The translations under genes were made by a program, and so were the position numbers. Under the pieces are notes generated by a model. The model did no database searches, was not told where the DNA came from, and saw only the letters and a program-made list of their open reading frames with translations. This document shows positions 59,991 through 64,000 of a stretch of 64,000 nucleotides of DNA, piece by piece; the first letter of the stretch is position 1; every line of letters begins with the position of its first letter. The stretch covers positions 20,703,786-20,767,785 of the forward strand of contig QCXZ01000041.1 of the NCBI GenBank assembly GCA_025024175.1, in the 5' to 3' direction. Source of the stretch: Rhyzopertha dominica (lineage: Eukaryota; Arthropoda; Insecta; Coleoptera; Bostrichidae).

Positions 59991-60691
59991 GGATGCCTGT
60001 GACGTAAATATGGTAAAAACTTCATTTTGGAGACNCAGTTNGCGCAAAAGAGTCGTTCGTTTCAGTAGTTTGTTCGCNAACGATTTAGCAACCATCCAAC
60101 AATACAACACACCACAGCCGTAGCAGCTACATACCTATAGGTCGTACGCGTGCTTTCGAGTCGGCGATTAGCACTCACGCCTTAAAATTCGAGAAGACGG
60201 AGTTTTGGAAAAATGTTTGATTCTTTGTATTCGTGTTCGTTGTTTTGATTTATTTTATTGGTTGTTGCTTTGTAATAAAATAAAATGGATATGTCGCATT
60301 AGTTTTCATGACATACAGTATAACATAATTACAAATGGTTGTTGCCTTGTTCATTTCTTCAAAAAGTAGAAAAAAGTTAATTACTTGATATATTTGCGCT
60401 GACATTTAATTTGAATAAAATCCTTTCTATGGTACGCTTTTTATTTATTCTTACGAAAATCATTAATACATTACACAGTTCTGTTAATTTCATGCGACTA
60501 CGGTCGACCTTTATAAAAGCGTTGAAAGAAAAAAAAATTATTTCTATTCAACGATAGGAGATCTCGCATTTGCGCTCTATCCAGAATAGATACATACATG
60601 TATATATTTATGCTGGATAGAGTATTGAAGAAAACCGCATAAAAACACCAATCAGATCTCGATTGTCTTAAACCAATCTTTAACACCCTCA
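59991..60691. other. Intergenic DNA; possible remainder of the Penelope-like 5' region
   Basis: Contains several Ns near 60033-60078. No motif recognised. Confidence 0.35.
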
Positions 60692-61262
60692 TCAACACGA
60701 AGGATAAAAGCAAAACCACCAGGCTAAGTTGTACGGGCATCTGTTGACCATATGTTCAATTGTTTGGAGGGGGTCTCCACATTCACCAGAGGGGTTGATA
60801 GATGGATCCCATTTATTAAAAAAGTTGCATTTCCCATAATCAATGCGAAGGCGATTTAGAGTGACCCAGGACTTTCTCAGGAGGTTAGTTCCTGCTACCT
60901 TTTCTGTAGGATGGTTTATGAGCTTTTGATTGAATATATCACGTTTCATAAGTTGCCAAGCAGAATACCATCCATCTTCAATGGTATATAAGGAGCACAA
61001 AGGAAATCTTCTCTCCACAAAGGTTTTCTGGAAGTTAGCCGAGTTGTAGGTAACTCGGAAAATCAGAAACTCATTAGGAGCTGATTGATATTTTTGCCAA
61101 AGCTTTATATGTAGCAAACTGTCTGCGAATCTCCGGAGGAGCATATTTGAAAGAATCGGAAGCCAAGGTAATGGAGTTGACAGTACTCAGCAGTGCTATA
61201 AAGCAAGGCAGTTGCAGAAGTACGGAGTACACTTGCATCTGCACCTCAACTTGTACCAGCAA
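60692..61262 (-). pseudogene. Non-LTR retrotransposon 3' end: C-terminal Cys/His segment
   Basis: The minus strand encodes SFKYAPPEIRRQFAT (about 61130-61175), a segment usually found late in LINE ORF2 proteins as APPDIRR. In another frame come RKSWVTLNRLRIDYGKC, NPSGECGDPLQTIEHMVNRC and P, the C-terminal R..W..LNRLR.G.GRC and C.CG...QT..H....C signature. A frame change near 61074-61144 separates the two. It is 5'-truncated with no reverse transcriptase left. Clade not assigned. Confidence 0.8.
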
Positions 61263-61439
61263 GCTTATTCAGGATGTTATTTCTGGTCTGTATTTTTTAC
61301 TGATGTTTTCTTGATTAAGAATTGTTATTTGACATCTTGGAAGTTCTTTGTCTTTTGATGATTGTTGAGATGAAAACAAGTTACTTCTGTCTTTACTGGC
61401 ACAAGCGCCAGGCTTTAAAATAGCAATTCAAAGTCTCGG

Positions 61440-61813
61440 TGTCTCTAGAAAGGTTTTGTTTAAGGACAGAAAAGTCTACTTTGCAAAGCCAATGCCATGT
61501 CGTCTGCACATAATTTCATGGATTGCCCATACCAATCTATGGACCCCAATCCCATTGAATTATTATGAGAAGAATTGGAAAAAGCGGTGCGTTACCGTAA
61601 CAGCGAATGGGAAACGCATGAACAGAAAACCCCTTATTTAATTTTTTCCCAAGAAATTTGTAATTTGTTAATAATAAGATCACAATGTCATTTGTATATA
61701 TATATAAAACGTGATTTTATTGACACAAATTTAATAAACCGCTCAAAAATTATTAGCAAAAAGTCCAAAATTCGATTCTTTCAGTTGATCTTAAACTTTT
61801 GCAGGGTAGCGTA
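61440..61813 (+). pseudogene. Tc1-like transposase 3' end with terminal repeat
   Basis: The plus strand encodes MDCPYQSMDPNPIELL, a stop where tryptophan is expected, then EELEKAVRYRNSEW, corresponding to the WPAQSPDLNPIE.LW.EL segment with the third catalytic residue. The end at about 61796-61812, CTTTTGCAGGGTAGCGTA, matches Tc1 terminal repeats (TTTGCACGCTACTGTA type). The 5' half is missing. It is a different, more diverged copy than the one at 6294. Confidence 0.75.
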
Positions 61814-61859
61814 TATTTTCTAGTTTACCACTGACCGACTTCCTTTGATGTTAACTTAA

Positions 61860-62150
61860 TTCATTATTTGCTGCTGTTGCCATTCATCACTCTGCAGCTT
61901 TTTAAGCGAGCGCCTCCAATTAGTCCCTGATGTGGGCTCAATAAAGAATTGAGCTTAACAAACAAATTATCTCCGAGTCTGTGCTTGTAAATAAAGGGAC
62001 AAGCACGGGACTTAATTAAGGTCGCGGCGTAACGGCTCGCGAGGAGCTGCTCCGACTCCAACCGAGGGAGAAGATTAAATTAGAAAAGCTCAAATCGTTC
62101 CGCCAACAAAATGGAACGGATCGAAAGTTTTCAATGAATGCCTAAGGAGG
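61860..62150. other. Complex, mixed-composition island, possible regulatory DNA
   Basis: A sequence of high complexity with GC-rich parts (GGTCGCGGCGTAACGGCTCG) beside TTAATTAAGG and GGAACGGATCG. An open minus-strand frame (61864-62061) lacks recognisable motifs. No repeat boundary was seen. Confidence 0.3.
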
Positions 62151-62890
62151 TATTATTCTCCACCATTTAACCTAATCATCATATCACTTTGTAACGCTGG
62201 CAGGACGGGTTTCATTTCTTGGGGGATGCACTGGGGTGGGCCAGTTAGGATGTAGGAACAAAACCTACTAAGGCTAGCTGATAATGTCATTGCAGGCATG
62301 AGTCAATCAGTCACTCTTTAATGACTTTTGTATATAGTACATAATCTAAAGTGAGTTGATCGTGGTGCAATAAATTTGCTTGAAAACAGAAAATTCAATT
62401 TTCCGGAGATGTAGGCAAAATTAAAAAATTAAAAGATTAAAACACAAAATTAAATTATTTTATTCAAAGCTAAAAACAATTTTTGTCTTCGCTTTTTCGT
62501 TTTAAAAGCCACGATTATACATGGGTTTTGGGAAGAAGGGGGTTCTTTATTATATAGTAAATTGGGTATTATCACTTTTTTTGAAAATTACGTAACATGA
62601 ATCTTGAAGTGCATATATATCGTACGCCATGTTAAAAAAACAAAAAAAATATTTGTAGGTAGAGAATTTCAGGTCTGAAATTCGAATCTTAGGAGTCACC
62701 GCCAAAACGCTTCTATCCAAGGTTATTCAACTTGTGACGTCAAGTGTCACGTAAACATTACCGAGGAGCGTGCTATTTAATGGTATAGTATCATTCTTGT
62801 ATTGTAAAAGCTTGTGTGTTGTATTTATTGAAAGCACGGTGTAAGAGTTCGCATCAAAAAGTGATTTGTGTAGTTTTACAAGCATCTATT
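62151..62890. other. Intergenic DNA upstream of the THAP exon
   Basis: TTGTGACGTCAAGTGTCACG near 62731 contains a CRE-type TGACGTCA core about 150 bp upstream of the ATG at 62891 and could be a promoter site. Nothing else recognised. Confidence 0.35.
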
Positions 62891-63300
62891 ATGTATAGAA
62901 AACAGAACAAGTGCTGTTTTGTAGCTGGCTGTAAGAATACATTAGTCAGTACAGCTAACAAAACTTTTGTAACCGTTCCTCGAGATTATCAACGTATGAA
63001 AAAGTTGTTTAAGGCCCCTAGACGTGTTATGTCGAAATCACAAAGTTTGTTTTTCTGTTGTGAAGATCATCTTAATTCTTACTGTAAGTTTTATTATTCT
63101 TTTTGGGGTTATAAGTGTTTACCATTCAGTTTCCATATTGTTATAGCTTGAAGAGGATATGAAAAATTATATGCATTTTAAGGTGATAGAGGGAAATGTT
63201 ATAATAAAGAACGACGTTGTTCCCCATATATTCGACTGTAAGCCAGACCGGAAACGAGCCGCAAGAGCCCCGAAAATAAATGGCAATTTATATTTATTCT
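62891..63300 (+). CDS. THAP-type zinc-finger protein, two exons, one-base frame conflict at the junction
   Basis: Exon 1 (62891-63083) starts MYRKQNKCCFVAGC and carries FVTVPRDYQRMKKLF and FFCCEDHL, giving a C..C...C..H set of ligands typical of THAP or THAP-like fingers in insect proteins and ISL2EU/Harbinger-related elements. It ends at a strong donor (ACT|GTAAGT). Exon 2 would begin after TTGTTATAG at 63149 with LEEDMKNYMHFK, then VVPHIFDCKPDRKRAAR and stop near 63300; these motifs normally follow EDHF directly. As written, exon 1 ends at phase 1 and the best acceptor needs phase 0, so there is a one-base conflict: either an assembly error or a disabling indel. The gene is short, with no further domain before the edge. 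Confidence 0.7.
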
Positions 63301-64000
63301 GACCTCTAAAATAAATGTCAAGTTTAGGGTACATTTTTGATTCTTACATTTTTATATTTACAAATAGTATGTTTCCAACAACCCACTGTGATCAAATTAT
63401 CAATGCTACGTTAATTTGATAAAAAGTTCACTTATGCTGTTGCTTGTTGCTTTTACGTTCCACATCTCCGCCGCGTTGAACCGCTCGTCGCTGTTGACAA
63501 ATTCCATAACAATAAACATGCCTTCAGAAGTCATAACTCATAAGTATTTCACTGTTTCTTGGCGTATTTTAATTCGCTTGTCACAAAATTAACGCAAGCA
63601 ACAAACTAATAAATTGACGGGCTGAGGCTGACGCGTGACGCGCTGACCTCAGATGTAAACAAGCGGCCATTTACAAGACACCTGACGTCACGCCCAATAT
63701 GTTCGCGTTTTGGCGGTCCCTTTAAATATTCACATTTTTAATATTAAAAATACACCTTACGATCCATTTTTTCGAATTTATAAGCTGTCACAGCTGTTTT
63801 GTGGATTAGATGCTACCTCTTAATATGCAATTTAATAAAATATAAATACATGGCAAATACCCAATTATTTGCCTCAAGTTAGTTTTGAAGTTAGCATGCG
63901 CTTATTGAAAGACCTTATATTTTAAGTGAAAATCCCATTTACCTCAGTTATAGGTATCGTACGGCGGTAATGAAATAGATGTTTGTCCTACGCTTACACA
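63301..64000. other. Intergenic DNA with a CpG-containing, CRE-bearing patch
   Basis: At about 63600-63720 a GC-richer patch (GACGCGTGACGCGCTGACCTC, CACCTGACGTCACGCCC) contains a CRE core. No gene recognised to the window edge. Confidence 0.35.

Overview
This looks like an AT-rich arthropod nuclear scaffold, most likely insect. The evidence is spliced genes with GT-AG introns, a P-element/THAP9-type transposase, Tc1/mariner and hAT-like elements with TA or 8-bp target duplications, Penelope-like and non-LTR retroelements, a Crypton-type tyrosine recombinase, a tRNA-derived SINE and a satellite array. I cannot name the order or species. I found no recognisable single-copy host gene, so the window reads as a repeat-rich, gene-poor stretch. 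Isolated N bases show that the assembly is imperfect, which matters when judging frameshifts.

Layout. 1-5226 (minus): a ten-exon P-element/THAP9-like transposase gene running off the left edge, with canonical splice sites, an intact catalytic triad, a duplicated exon pair in its linker and two frame breaks in its last exon; two MITEs sit in its largest intron. 6294-7522: a head-to-head palindrome of two decayed Tc1-like copies. 12637-21135: MITEs with clean termini and a CpG-rich island. 25723-25772: a TA microsatellite. 27939-31261: a MITE abutting about twelve copies of a 253-bp satellite. 31310-32205: a LINE remnant split by a 442-bp insert flanked by ATTAT. 33826-38488: a putative hAT-like element holding a SINE, then a 1.2-kb hAT-like element.

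41964-43032: a decayed Crypton-type tyrosine recombinase. 43171-49453: hairpin MITEs, an inverted TIR pair 5.46 kb apart and Penelope-type 3' motifs that resemble degenerate hammerhead ribozymes. 50428-50632, 56427-56520 and 62891-63300: three THAP-type zinc-finger remnants or exons. 57000-57480: a mariner-type transposase relic. 58800-59967: a 5'-truncated Penelope-like element. 60692-61262: a LINE 3' end. 61440-61813: a Tc1-like 3' end.

Most coding content is independent mobile-element genes that do not form a pathway. The best candidates for something functional are the P-element/THAP9 gene (ten exons that keep phase exactly), the THAP exon near the right edge, and several mixed-composition islands that no repeat explains and that could be regulatory DNA.
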